Assembly (NCBI RefSeq): GCF_037392515.1
Contig: NC_090281.1
Location: forward strand, 56,150,753 to 56,214,752
DNA: 64,000 bases
Source of the DNA: Haliotis asinina
Lineage: Eukaryota > Mollusca > Gastropoda > Lepetellida > Haliotidae
Direction: 5' to 3'
Shown here: positions 36,180 through 47,940 of the stretch, one piece after another
Layout: each line of letters starts with the position of its first letter
Position numbering within the stretch: position 1 is the first letter of the stretch
Made by a program: the position numbers and the translations under genes
The notes under the pieces: generated by a model
What the model was told of the DNA's origin: nothing
The model's input: the letters and a program-made list of their open reading frames with translations, nothing else
Databases searched by the model: none

Positions 36180-37370
36180 ATTAAAGAAATAAAGTTACTT
36201 AAGCGAATACATTGGGAAGAGAATGGAAATATCAATATATATTATTTTATAAGAGCGCTTAATTGCTCACATAGAACTGCAGATAAGTGTTTCCACTTCC
36301 TTATAAAGGGATCTAATTTACTGTTTTTCCTGGCTAAATACGTTTCGATTGTACATGTATCTTTTAGTAGTCTAAGAAATCTCTCAAAAGAGGGCACCTG
36401 TTGTTTAATATTTGAAACATAAATGATTTTTTTCGCTAGAAGTATGATACGATTTAGTATTTCATTGTTTGAATATGTTCCAAACATGATAGTGAACTTT
36501 ATAAAAGAGACATCACACTGGAGGTGGGTATTTAGAAATTATTCTACAATTTGCCGAAAGTTTTTAACTATATCACAGTAAAAGAATACACACGATATGT
36601 CTTTTGAGATATTTTTTGAGATTACATGTATCAGTATCCACTAATTTCATCTTCAATAGTTCTTCCTTTGTATAAATTATTCTGTAAACAAACCCGTATT
36701 GGAAGTCTAACATACATGTACATCTCTCCAAATTATACCATGTTGCAAGATAGTATTCCAATACTCTAGTACCTTAGGGGCATTGCTGTTCTCCATCAAT
36801 TTATCATGAAATACCCTTGAACCTTTAACATTTGAGATCATGTCTTGGTATACACGATTAATGTTTAATTGATTTAGGGAGAGAGTTCTGTTACCTTAAG
36901 GTTGTCTCCAGTTTACTGGAATGTTATTTAACAAGTGATAAGAAGGTTCCTCATGTTTTGAACCTCTGTCTTAACTCTTCAAAGCTAAGAAGACCATTTT
37001 CATTACAAGTATCTCTAGCATAATGGATACCGCAATAAAACCAATCTTTTATCACGTATGAGGATTTAGAGAAATGATTCAACCAGACATTTGGTCTGTC
37101 ATCACTGTCAAAGGTGTGCTTTTCATAAAAAAATCTCCAAACAGATAAAACATCTCTCCAATAAAGATTGTCGTTGCTAGATAGGCAATCGACAGTATTA
37201 GAGCCAAGTGAGTGTTAAAGATTTGAAGGAAAGGTGTTATTAAAGCTTGATGCATTCTTTAAGTGGCATTTTAATGCTGACATTTTCAAAGCATTGATGA
37301 AACATTCAATGTCAACCACTCCGAGACCTCCATCCTCGTAGGTGCTAGTGACATTAGACCCTTTAATCTT
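36180..37370 (-). mobile_element. 3' end of an L1/Tx1-like LINE (decayed)
   Basis: Reading on the minus strand from 37370, a YEDGGLGVVDIECFINALKM stretch marks the region after the reverse transcriptase in L1-type elements. Further on are WNLERCTCMLDFQYGFVYR-like and KEELLKMKLVDTDTCNL stretches, matching the C-terminal part with its Cys motif. Several stops and frame changes interrupt it, so it is inactive. Confidence 0.65.
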
Positions 37371-37749
37371 GTGATTTTTATTATTCAGTGTTATTCACTG
37401 ACTAACCATGTTCAACGTATAATACTTTGTGTGCGCGGATAGTCAATGAGGTGCAGTGGTGTGCTGTATTTAGGCATTGTGCTATACTTAGACGAAATTC
37501 AAGAAGATATTACCGAGCACTACAACGATATGGATTCTTTTGACCCATGCAGGGAGTTGCAGAATACACTGGAGTCGTTTCCTGTAGTACATAAGGGGAG
37601 GTAATTCGTGTCTCGCACCATATATTATATTTAAAGTTACAAATCAGCAATTGTGTGGAAATCATTCTTACCCAGGGTACCCAACTGCCATTTGGCATAA
37701 GAACTACGCCAAGCTAGACACCGCTGGTTGACTCCGGGTATGGCTAGCT

Positions 37750-37852
37750 ATTCTAGAAACGTTCGTGGCCCTACGAACTTCATAAGTCCATACTTAACAC
37801 ACTGGCTACGATAAAATTTAAGAATTCTTAGGGCTACGAACGTTTCGAGAAT
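37750..37852. repeat. Inverted repeat, 23-bp arms
   Basis: Arms attctagaaacgttcgtggc(cct) and its near-perfect reverse complement (37830-37852) lie around a 57-bp spacer. It could be a small foldback element. Confidence 0.6.
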
Positions 37853-38451
37853 AAGGGCCCAGGTGTATAATAAAACTATAACTCGACTTAGTCACGATAT
37901 GGCTGAGATGTTGCCGACCTGACATATAATTTTAACATAATCATTCGCTTCGGGGTGACGAGCGAGTGCTTTAAGGACTAAGCTATCTCACCGCCCCATC
38001 CTTTTGAGACCATCCCACAGACGTTCCATACGGATGAGTGCACTAACCGGGCTAGTCCATGATAACGTTGACAGTGTAACAGGATGAATCTGGTATTGTA
38101 TTCTTACAGTTCTTCTGTGGAATGTCGCTGTGTTTATGTCGCTAAGTTATATGTCCACTCACAATGACCAAATCGGTTCGCCAGTCATGCGTGCTACGGT
38201 CACACCAAGATACTATCGCCCCAACGCAGAGAATGTAAAACCCTGCTGTCCTGACAAACAACGCAAACAACGCTTTCTGCCATCTGTAAACCCAAGGAAT
38301 TTGGTTTGTATGTGGACCTGGCGAGGCGCCATATGACCTTACAAGCTTGGGACGCCTTAACGACACCCATGGGTGGAGCAAAGACACCATCGTGAATAGA
38401 CCGCCTGTTTTTACACACTGTAACTTTATGGCCCCTCTTCACTCGAGCCGA

Positions 38452-38686
38452 CCCATGAAGATCCGGGTTACAATGTACCTTCAGTAACCCATGATTGACG
38501 TAAGAGGCGACTCGGGTGGTCAAGCTCGCTGAGTTGGATGACACGTCATCGGTTTACAATCGCACAGATCGATTGACATGACGTTGATCACTGGAGTGTC
38601 TGGTCTAGACTTGATTATTTACACACCGCCGCCCTATAGCTGGAATACTGTTGAGTGCGGTGTAAAACTACACTCTCTCACTCAAG
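38452..38686 (-). mobile_element. SINE family 1 copy
   Basis: Reverse copy: gaagatccgggtta, gtaagaggcgactcgggtgg, ctggtctagacttgattatt, ending agtgcggtgtaaaac. Confidence 0.85.
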
Positions 38687-39287
38687 CCCACAGCCTACAA
38701 ATCTGACAGTTGTTTCGTAGAATCACATGCGATACCATCAATATGTTCACATCCTGATATCCACATCTAACTGTGCCACAGAAGTATAGAATATGTTTTT
38801 AAAAAGCCTTTGAGCTGCATCTACAAATATAACACACATAAAGGTAAGAATTCATGAATGTCAACCTCCTTATTTTGAGAGACACCAACGTTTACTGGAT
38901 CATGTAATATCGTGTTCTTCAAAATAACAAAATAATGACGCTGACATCTATAAATTCTTGCCTTTATGACAAAAAAAAGTTTATCATGACAAAATAAACA
39001 TGACGTCCACCTTTATTCGCTAATGCAGCAAACATCTGATGCAACGTATGCTTTAGAACCGTAACGCATAAGTAATGTACTGGTGCGATAAATGCCATAT
39101 AAAGCCATAGCCACGCAACACACGTCATTGTTCAAGGCTTATGTAGGTAATGTTAGATGTTTGTTTTCAAGACAACACGTTGTTGACTGAAGCTTGCTGT
39201 CTGTCATGAAGATAAGGCGTCGATGGATTTGACAGCCAATGTTGGATGGCCACATGTCATTGAATTTGACGACTGTAGCCCAGACAG
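38687..39287. other. Region downstream of the recombinase-like gene
   Basis: AT-rich; probably the 3' flank of the gene that ends at 39288. Nothing else recognised. Confidence 0.4.
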
Positions 39288-42200
39288 TCAATGTCTAGGA
39301 CTATGACAATGGTGGTATCGTCTGCGGAAATCGTCATACAGGCTCAGAACTTTAGATGGGAGTACTTTCACGTTTAAATCCTTCAACAACTGCTTAGCTT
39401 CTTCTAGGGAAGGTTTCCTTGGCCACTGCATTAGGTTCAAGTACACCACCAACTCCCGCTGCTTAGCACGCCACAATGCCCTGTAGTTTCTAGCATACAC
39501 CGCCTGAAGGGCATCCCCGGTCACGCCATGGAACCTTAGAAATGCTGTTACTTCCTTCGCAGATGGAACAGGGCCGTATGGCCTGAGAGGGAACTCATCA
39601 CAGAATTTTGTCCGAAGTCCAGATATTAATGAAACGGGCAGCTCTGCACTTGCTACCCCTTGCTTCCCTCCAGCAATCATACTTGATGATTTAGCCATTC
39701 CATTACCTATCCGCCGCCTCTTCTTAGGCGATTGAGGAGATGGTTCTTCTTCGTCATCTCCATCGCTGCTCACATCAAGCTTAAGATGCCAGGAAGAGCT
39801 CCCACTGCAGTCACCATCAACACTATCTGAACGAAACCCCTGCCCTGCAGTTCCTTCTGTATGTTCTGAATTTGCTAGAGGACGAAACGGCTCTGGAGAA
39901 TATCTGTGCTTTGGCGACGCTGTGCTACGAAACCCATCCTCGAAGTTTGTTGAGTCCGATGCCATTGTTTTTTCAAGATTGTTTGAATCTTCAGGTCGAC
40001 TAAACGACCAAGAAATAGAAGCCTCTGAATCTGTTAGTTCTGTTGATATTGAAAACAGGTCAGGAATATGTCCTTCCGTGCCCATGTGTTTGATCAGTGG
40101 AGAAGATGCTACCTTTGTTTCTGTCCCATTAACCACGGATGTACGCCATGAAGATGTACGCGGTTCAAAGTTGTGTTCATCAGAATCGGACATGTTTGCT
40201 GGTTGACCTGGCCCTGAAGTCGCACGTGTCCTCACGTGGTGGGTAAATAAATTTTTGTTTTCCTCCATGGCATCTGATGAGTCTGTTAATATGGTCAACA
40301 GTTCTAGATTACGTTCCTCAGCTCCCGTGTGCTCAATCACTGGAGATGACTGCGTCTCATCCTCCTCATCTGGTGACAGAATCGGCGAAAATGACTCGAG
40401 GAAATCCACTTCTGCATCCAGTGATTTGTCTGATTGGTTAGAAGAAATGACAATTATTTCGGAACGCAACGTTGATGACAGTGGTGTGTGTTCATCACCT
40501 GATGAATGAGTCGAGTTTGTTAGCGGTGACGATACAGAAGACCTGGGCACCTTGTCCATGTCATCTTCATAGTATGAGTTTATACACGTTCTCTGCAGTC
40601 GACATGTCTGAGAGGTCATTGCTGTGAAAGAATGATCGTCACTGCTTCCCTTCAAACTTGATGCAGTGATCTGATCAAGTATGAATCGGATTTTCAGGAT
40701 CTCCTCCTCATTGTCAAGTGGCTTACACTTCTCACAGTGGTCGAGGTATGTTGAAATAAGAATGATATCAGGGTGCCTGTAGATCTCGTTTGCTATAGCT
40801 GATCTCAAAGCGTTTCGTGCATTCACCGCCGTATAGCCTAGACGCGTCCCATCTTTCGCTGTGTCCCGAACAATACCAAAAAGAGGCTGGAAAAAACTGC
40901 ATTGGTTTAAAGGGTACAACAGTGGTTGTCCGTTCGGCATCCTGAAGAATGTTGACCTCCTTGGGGTGCTATCCTCTGGCTGAGTTCCCCTGACATAGGT
41001 TCGGTAATCCTTGAATAGGTTATACTCTTCCTGGTTTAAACACAGAATCGAGGAGGTTTTATGCACTGCTATGATGTAATTGTCACCAACACGTCTGGCT
41101 CCCTCAAAATCAGACAATGTCATCTCCTTAGATACACATGATCGATGAAACAGGCCAAGCTGAATTATCCCACAAGCAACGTATCTCATCACAAGGCGCC
41201 TTTCGCTGATTAAAACACCCAAAGTACTGTCACTCCAGATGTTGAGATCGACATTCTTGGCAGTCTGGAGGATGCGGTCTACTTCCTGCTTCACTTTAGA
41301 AGAAGTGTAACCTTGTCGTACCACAGACAGATCCCACTTCTTCTGGGTGGAACGGAGAACATTCCTTCTGGGTTTTTGTTTCCTTGCATCCTGAATCATC
41401 TGATTTATGGATTGTCGGAAATATCTCAGGTCACTTCTGACTTGCATGTCGTTTGTTGACGTTTCTAAAAAGTCCACAAATGTTTCTAAAGCACCTAGAT
41501 ACCGTCTAACGATGTCTGAACTAATTCCAGCATCACGTAGCTCTTTAATGTAAGTTGCAAACTCATTCCTGTGTTTCAGCACATTTAGCGTAAAATTACT
41601 TGGTCTCACTTGGTCAAACACTTTCTTCTGCATATAAAAGAAGTATCGCGAAACTCGAGCGACAACCTTGAGTGCATATGTTTTCTTGAGTTTCTTTGTG
41701 TTGCACAAGTAGGAGGTAAATGACTGCATGACAGGTTCATTAATAGGGAAAGACTTATACAGAATATGACGTTTTTGGTTCTTTTGGGCATGGATGACAG
41801 CATGGTCAGTTGTGATCAGGTCTTCCGGGTCAGACACTGAGAACTCCTCATCCAGTTTAGAATCATCTGGCGGGTTAGTGGAGCTAGTTCCTGTTTGTGA
41901 AGGACCTTGGTCAGGACATCCTGATCTTGCTGACCTGACTGAAAAGACCGCAGCCAGCTTAGAACTATTTATGTTTGTTCTTGCACTTACACAACGCCGA
42001 GTAGGCTTACTGCTCCCTGTTCTTAGTGACTGTTCCTCTTGGTCTTTTTCAGAGGTCATGACACTTGCTGCTTCTTGAGAAATATCTTGAGGCAGATTAG
42101 TGTCTGATGTTCTTGGATCTTCTTCTGGTATTGCCCCTATGACCCCATGGGGAGGAATCGCTTGAGGAGCTGTGGATGAAGTTTCCTCTTTTGAAATATG

Positions 42201-42464
42201 GTGGCCGAAATGCTTCAGCAACTCAACAACTTTTGGAATCTTGTCTATTTCAAATCCAACTTCTATAGCGGTCTCTGCCACATTGTCCTCAGCTATTATA
42301 CGGCAGTGTCTGAAGAGAAAGGCTTCCTGCCTTGCAGATAAATGCATACACGTTAAATCTGGCTCCGACAAAGTTGGGTGGCAAAGCTTAAGGTGACTCT
42401 TTGCGTGGTATGTTTTATAGCATTTGGGACACACAAGTCCATTCCAGTCAGACTCAGGATTCAT
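39288..42464 (-). CDS. Zinc-finger protein with tyrosine-recombinase-like core, 1058 aa
   Basis: One large exon. An acceptor (ttcag) lies just before the ATG at 42464, so a 5' non-coding exon further right is likely; the open frame itself extends 14 residues further up. Residues 11-30 carry a C2H2-like finger (CPKCYKTYHAKSHLKLCH). Residues about 240-360 resemble a SAM-like core-binding domain, and about 375-595 the catalytic fold of tyrosine recombinases: Arg441 in FHRSCVSKEMT, a Lys in VHKTS, an Arg in NARNALRS, then STYLDHCEKC. The final Tyr expected near residue 594 seems to be Phe, so cleavage activity is doubtful. Residues 600-930 are acidic, Ser-rich and probably disordered, with a nuclear signal (PKKRRRI). 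The last 115 residues are again ordered (EVTAFLRFHGVTGDALQAVY). It may be a Crypton-like gene adopted by the host; the function is unknown. Confidence 0.75.
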   Translation of the reverse strand: MNPESDWNGLVCPKCYKTYHAKSHLKLCHPTLSEPDLTCMHLSARQEAFLFRHCRIIAEDNVAETAIEVGFEIDKIPKVVELLKHFGHHISKEETSSTAPQAIPPHGVIGAIPEEDPRTSDTNLPQDISQEAASVMTSEKDQEEQSLRTGSSKPTRRCVSARTNINSSKLAAVFSVRSARSGCPDQGPSQTGTSSTNPPDDSKLDEEFSVSDPEDLITTDHAVIHAQKNQKRHILYKSFPINEPVMQSFTSYLCNTKKLKKTYALKVVARVSRYFFYMQKKVFDQVRPSNFTLNVLKHRNEFATYIKELRDAGISSDIVRRYLGALETFVDFLETSTNDMQVRSDLRYFRQSINQMIQDARKQKPRRNVLRSTQKKWDLSVVRQGYTSSKVKQEVDRILQTAKNVDLNIWSDSTLGVLISERRLVMRYVACGIIQLGLFHRSCVSKEMTLSDFEGARRVGDNYIIAVHKTSSILCLNQEEYNLFKDYRTYVRGTQPEDSTPRRSTFFRMPNGQPLLYPLNQCSFFQPLFGIVRDTAKDGTRLGYTAVNARNALRSAIANEIYRHPDIILISTYLDHCEKCKPLDNEEEILKIRFILDQITASSLKGSSDDHSFTAMTSQTCRLQRTCINSYYEDDMDKVPRSSVSSPLTNSTHSSGDEHTPLSSTLRSEIIVISSNQSDKSLDAEVDFLESFSPILSPDEEDETQSSPVIEHTGAEERNLELLTILTDSSDAMEENKNLFTHHVRTRATSGPGQPANMSDSDEHNFEPRTSSWRTSVVNGTETKVASSPLIKHMGTEGHIPDLFSISTELTDSEASISWSFSRPEDSNNLEKTMASDSTNFEDGFRSTASPKHRYSPEPFRPLANSEHTEGTAGQGFRSDSVDGDCSGSSSWHLKLDVSSDGDDEEEPSPQSPKKRRRIGNGMAKSSSMIAGGKQGVASAELPVSLISGLRTKFCDEFPLRPYGPVPSAKEVTAFLRFHGVTGDALQAVYARNYRALWRAKQRELVVYLNLMQWPRKPSLEEAKQLLKDLNVKVLPSKVLSLYDDFRRRYHHCHSPRH

Positions 42465-42607
42465 TCTGAAACATAGTGAATACATTATGTACACACTCAC
42501 ATACACACGTACAATCTACATCGTATTGTTTCACAGGGAACGGAATTCATAGCCAACTCCTATAGTTCTGGTATAAGCTGAATATTGCAGGTTATATGGA
42601 AGGTGCT

Positions 42608-42815
42608 AGACTAACAGCTAGTCTCTGAAATGAACATATTTTACTGGAAAAACGTTCATAGTGAAAAATAAAATAATATCATGAAATAGAGCTCTGAGAC
42701 TTTCTTCACTTTCAGAAGCTATGGAAATCTAGACTTGCCACATTTTCTAGACTTGCGTGGGCTTTCTTGGATATATATACTTCAGGGTCTGTACGACAGA
42801 CTAGGAAGGTGCCAG
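42608..42815. repeat. Dispersed repeat family R1, copy 2
   Basis: gactaacagctagtctctga, gagactttcttcactttcag, cttgcgtgggctttcttgga, cttcagggtctgtacgacag. Very similar to 47768-47940. Confidence 0.75.
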
Positions 42816-45028
42816 TGGTGACGAATGGGTGTGCGCAGTTGCTTCCCCTGAGAGTGCCAAGAACCTGACAGGTACTTGTGGGTTCAATCCATTTTCACTC
42901 TGATCCAGTTTCTAGGCTCAAGGCTTATTTGGGCCTTTCTCAAGCATCCAGCTCACGTACTGTGCAATAGTGTTCAAATCGGAATTTAATCCAAACTCAC
43001 TAACTGTTATGGTGATGTGGATACATGTGGAAGGACTTAATCACTGCCTCAGGTATAGTGTACATGTGTCTGAGGCAAAGTTATTTGTTCAAATAATTTC
43101 TAAATTATATATGAAATATGAACAAGCTGCCCTAGTAACCGACTGGTGTTCGTAACATTTCGCGCCTACCCAAGCTTGTCTATCACGAGGAGAGACTCAA
43201 TGTACACCCAATGCCCTATGACGCCCTACTGTCTTGGAGTAAGGCTCTGTCACAGGTGAGATCAAACCGGAAACAAGTCAATACTTTTAACGTTAAAGGT
43301 CAAACCACCAGGGCAAGTGCATTAAAGAGGTCAGAGGTGGTGACACTTGCTGAGGTCAGATAATGATGGAAATGGTTGCCTAATAATAATATGGTAACCA
43401 CTAAAGTACTAATATGTCTTGACTTGGATATACAGAACGATATATAGATTGTCCATTATTATGCAGTTCATCATTTTTGCACTCATGACACTGATGAGTG
43501 AGTGAGTGAGTGAGTTCAGTTTAACGGCGCTTTGAACAGTAATCCAGCTATATCACGGCGTGAATAATGATTTAGTGGTACAGGTGTAAGATCTGTATCG
43601 CTTTTGTGAACCAAACAGCATGGGTTCCGTTTTGACAAAGGTGAAAACATAATCGAGTCAAATCAGAATTCGAAATTATGACCATGTGGTTCTGACATGC
43701 CAAGGGAAGCAACTCTGCACATCGAATGTCAGCGCTTCGGAATAATTATAATGGGCGATCTGTACCCATTTATAACAAACACCTTTAATTCATAATCGAA
43801 TATAAAAGTCTTGTGTTAACAAAGATGCACTTTCATTATGAGCTAAATCGACTGGTGTTAACAAGTACCGGGAAACATGAACTGAATACAGTTGTTTCCA
43901 TACTCCTTCCAGAAAGATCACGTGATGATATACTAAGCTCAATAGATTGTTTTGGGTATTTACACGGACAAGAGATCTGGCCACGATTTCTCGAAACAAA
44001 CATGTTTTTACTCAAATCTCAAAATGAGTTTGAGATTTTTACTCAACTGAGTTTTCTCAAAATGTCCGTTTCTCGAAACAATCTCAACTCAAACTCAACT
44101 GAGTTTTTTAACTCAGAATTTGAGATCGATCTCAGTTTACTACATAAACGTGGTGTAAGCGGGCGCAAATCAACTTCCGTTTCTAATGTAAACATGGAAG
44201 ACGTCGTCTGCTCGCAAAATCGTCCACCGATAGATAATACTGCAACACTGAGAACCCAAAGACAGCGGCGGCGATAATGGAAGAGACATAGGAGGAGACA
44301 ATGGCTGCGCTAAATGCGTAATAAACTCGTCTTTGAATGCATCGAGGTGATCATCGCAAGGAGTTAACTTTACCTTAGTGCAATGTTGAAGAATGGCAGT
44401 TAGGTTTAACCTTGGTGATTGGTGCTTCGTGTTAAGAATCCCTAACAACAGTTAGCAAAGTCGCTATATTGGCCTCATGTCACTGTTCCGGACGAATGAG
44501 TGAGTTTTGTTTTTACCCGCACTCAACATTTGCCCATTTGTTCTGGGGAGTCATCAATTTTGTACATGCAACTCCATACAAATCATCATCAACCTCCCAC
44601 CATCCCCACCCCCTGGCCACAAATTATGAAGGGTCCCTAATCACAGTCCAGTGATCAATAGCACTAGCATCAATCTTCCAAACAGGGTTACGAGGACTCA
44701 ACGTATCAAAAGTGCGTGGATAGATGGTCATGTTGTTGACACCATGGGATACCCAATTGAGATATGGTAGCATGTGTCAAACAAGTCTTACAGAACGTTC
44801 GTATTCTAGATTTCAGAACACTATAAATTTCCTCTGTGTGTTCAATTGCTGGAAGTATACTAATGCTTAATCTCTGAATATATATAATTTTGATAGTACC
44901 GAACCAACCCATATAAGCTGACAAGGAGCCCTGAACCTGAATAAATCTAGACTTGCTAATGTAGGGCTCTAACACTGCAGAGTGGGCTTGGAACACGGGA
45001 AAACACTATGAGACAGACTACTTTTGGA
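42816..45028. other. Mostly unannotated stretch
   Basis: Contains a partial SINE head at 43493-43565 (gtgagtgagtgagttcagtt) and a cluster of ctcaact/gagtt palindromes at 44005-44130. The open frame at 43813-44277 overlaps the palindromes and shows no protein family. No gene recognised. Confidence 0.4.
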
Positions 45029-45294
45029 GCGAGTAAGTTTAGTTTTACGCCGCACTCGGCAATATTCCAGCTATTTGGCGTCGGTCTGTAAACAATCGAG
45101 TCTGAACCAGACAATCCAGTGATCAACAACATTAGCAACGATCAGCGCAATTGGGAACCCTTTTTCATGTGCCAACCAAGTCAGCGAGCCTGACCACCCG
45201 ATCACGTTAGTCGCCTCTTACGACAAGCACAGTCGCTTTTTATGGGCAAGCATGGGTTGCTGAAGGCCTATTCTACCCCAGGACCTTCACGGGA
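45029..45294 (+). mobile_element. SINE family 1 copy, near full length
   Basis: gtttagttttacgccgcact, ctgaaccagacaatccagtg, gtcgcctcttacgacaagca, ggcctattctaccccaggac. This is among the best-kept copies here. Confidence 0.9.
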
Positions 45295-46527
45295 CACTAC
45301 TTTTGGACACTGTAATAGATTTAAAATGCCCTTTGAGAGTGTACTCAAACTTCCACCTGCATAACATGCAAACCAACAATATGAAATTTTCCAAAATTTA
45401 ACGGCGTTTTCGTTATTATCTTCATGAATATAACATATTTCCACATGCATGGTTTGAAATATGAATGTGAGTTGCGTGCAGTATGTGCTGTGTATGTATG
45501 CCTTTTGTACTAAGTTATATAATACAGTATTTTATGAGTGCATGTTTGCATATTTCTATTATCATCTCTGCAGATAATAAGTAGTCAGATATTACAAAGC
45601 CTTTGAAAATTCAGTAGATACCTAGTTCATTCCATTCTGTAGCAAGTAAATATGTGTGTAAATGTGTTTTTGGTAATGAACTCTATAACGTACCTTTAGT
45701 AAAATTCTAAATGTCACAGGGAATGTCCTGTTGATCTTAGGCGCCAAACGACTTCTGGTAGCATTGGGGAAGAGACAACTGCGCATGCTTATGAGAACGT
45801 CACTTTGTTAGAACATCAGCTGTTCTTATGAGAACACACGCCGTCCGAACAGATATGAAATCAACCCTTATAGAACAGATATTGTCCTAATGAGTTCATT
45901 GTATCAAATGTAAAGGGACACTATGCGTTCTGACAGTCTACTTACAGAGTTAGTTATCACTTGTAAACTAAATATACCCAGCTTTCACCCAGTAATTACG
46001 ACCATTTTGAGTAATCATTCTCCTCTTGCAAAATACACGTAGTTTAATTCTCCCATTGTAAGAAAAGCTTAAAGTTAAGGTATATTGACAGAACGTATTA
46101 ACAATTTATGTAAAACCTTTATTAAATAACGACATAAAAAATGTTTAACATTGTTTGTAAATGTCTCAACATGTTAATGGTGATGTTAAAAAGTATCTTA
46201 TTCATTTGACTTACGAAATCAAAGTTTACAACAGAACACGCATGTTCTAAAATATGGCCTATATTTTCCAGTTCAGAATACGCACGGGCTCATGGTTTAT
46301 TGTGAACAATGAAGGGTCATATGTCGTTACATAACACTGACCAGTCGTCACCTCGGATATATTTGTATTCCGGTCAGGAAGCACAATCGGAACCATCTCA
46401 GTTAAAAATGTGAAGTGTTTCCTCAGCACAAGCACGGGGGAAGCCACGCTCACTCGCCCACATTATCTGTACATTCGGTACAGTAGCTCACCTTTATTGG
46501 ACAATATAAAAACTGACCTGTGGGCTA
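45295..46527. other. Stretch without recognised gene
   Basis: AT-rich, low in repeats; nothing supported. Confidence 0.4.
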
Positions 46528-46682
46528 AGGAATGAGTGGGTATGGTTTTACGCTGGCAATATTCAAACGATACCACGGCGGGGGACATCAGAAATAGGCT
46601 TGACTCATTGTACCCATATGGGAATTGAACATGGGTCTTAGCGTGACGAGCGATCGCTTTAACTAGTTGTCTTTCCCCATAG
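46528..46682 (+). mobile_element. SINE family 2 copy
   Basis: gtgggtatggttttacgctg, ccacggcgggggacatcaga, gcgtgacgagcgatcgcttt. Confidence 0.75.
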
Positions 46683-47007
46683 CCACATGCTTGGGCTAAG
46701 GAACCAGCTGGCTTCAAACAGGTCATCTAAAACTTTTTGTACGAATGGTTGAATGGCAACATGTGTCGTTGTCATAATCAGCTATGTTACCTGTTAGGTC
46801 GATATCCTCTCTCATAAGGTATTGATTTGTATATATATTCTATATATCCCCTCCAAATAGTATGCTTCACGTATGACGTTCTGAGTGCAACGCTGTATTT
46901 CCGACGAGCATAACAAAATTTAAAAACTAAATACGTTACACGTTGATATTTTATGAATACCATCTTAAAATGGCTTGCTACGGACCTGGCGGATGCCGGT
47001 TTTAATA

Positions 47008-47250
47008 CCCGTGAAGATCCAAATTAGAACTGGTCTTCAATAGCCCATGCTTGCCGTAAGAGGCGACTAACGGGATCGGGTGGTCAGGCTAACTGACTTG
47101 GTTGACACATGGCTTTGTATCCCAGTTGCGCAAATTGATACTCATGCTGCTGAAGACTGGATTATCTGTTATCAAACTTTATTATTTAAAGATAGCAGGA
47201 CTCATAGCTGGGATATTGCAGTGTGCGACGTTAAACAACAAACAAACCAA
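47008..47250 (-). mobile_element. SINE family 1 copy
   Basis: Reverse copy: cccatgcttgccgtaagagg, actgacttggttgacacatg, tagctgggatattgcagtgt. Confidence 0.85.
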
Positions 47251-47431
47251 ACAAGGCCTACATTTAAATGCTGAAATTTAGCAATTTTTTCACAAAATCA
47301 GACTGTTCAAAGCCGATCCGAACCACCCGGCTCTTTTAAATAAAATCTGATATGACAACTGACAATTTATTTTTCAAAATTATCCATTACGATTTTGAAG
47401 TACGCTGGAATAGAGGTACAATAAGTAATCT

Positions 47432-47565
47432 GAGTGAGTTCGGTTTTACTCTGCCTTCAGCAATATGACAGCGGAGGATATTAGCAATGGGCTTAAACCA
47501 TGCTAATCCGGCCTCCGGCGTGACTAGCGAACGTTTCAACCACTAGGCTACACCACCGCCACAAG
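47432..47565 (+). mobile_element. SINE family 2 copy
   Basis: gtgagttcggttttactctg, ggaggatattagcaatgggc, gtgactagcgaacgtttcaa, ccactaggctacaccaccg. Confidence 0.7.
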
Positions 47566-47767
47566 TAATGTGACTCGTATGATACAGTCGTGGTTAACAG
47601 ACGGACGGAGGCTCAAAACGTGAGTGAGAAGTCATCTCTCACTGTAGAAACGTTCAGCAATATCTCCACAAAGAATGCCGCATAATGATATTTAAACCTG
47701 TGGTTGATATCATGAGTAAAGACCCACGCAGTCATGTGTCACGACACACTCGGCATGGTGCAATCGT

Positions 47768-47940
47768 AGACTAACAACTAGTCTGTGATATTAACATATT
47801 AAAATATAATAAAATGGAGTCTTGAGACTTTCTTCATTTTCAGAAGCTAAGGAAATATTTTGACTTGCCACATTTTCCAGACTTGCGTGGGCTTTCTTGG
47901 ATATATTTGCTTCAGGGTCTGTTCGAGAGCCTAGGTGCAA
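47768..47940. repeat. Dispersed repeat family R1, copy 3
   Basis: Aligns with 42608-42815 over gactaacaactagtctgtga, gagactttcttcattttcag and the cttgcgtgggctttcttgga block. Confidence 0.75.

Noticed and set aside
43813-44277. A 154-codon open frame as a gene
   Set aside because: It runs through a cluster of short palindromes, has no family resemblance and no supporting splice context.
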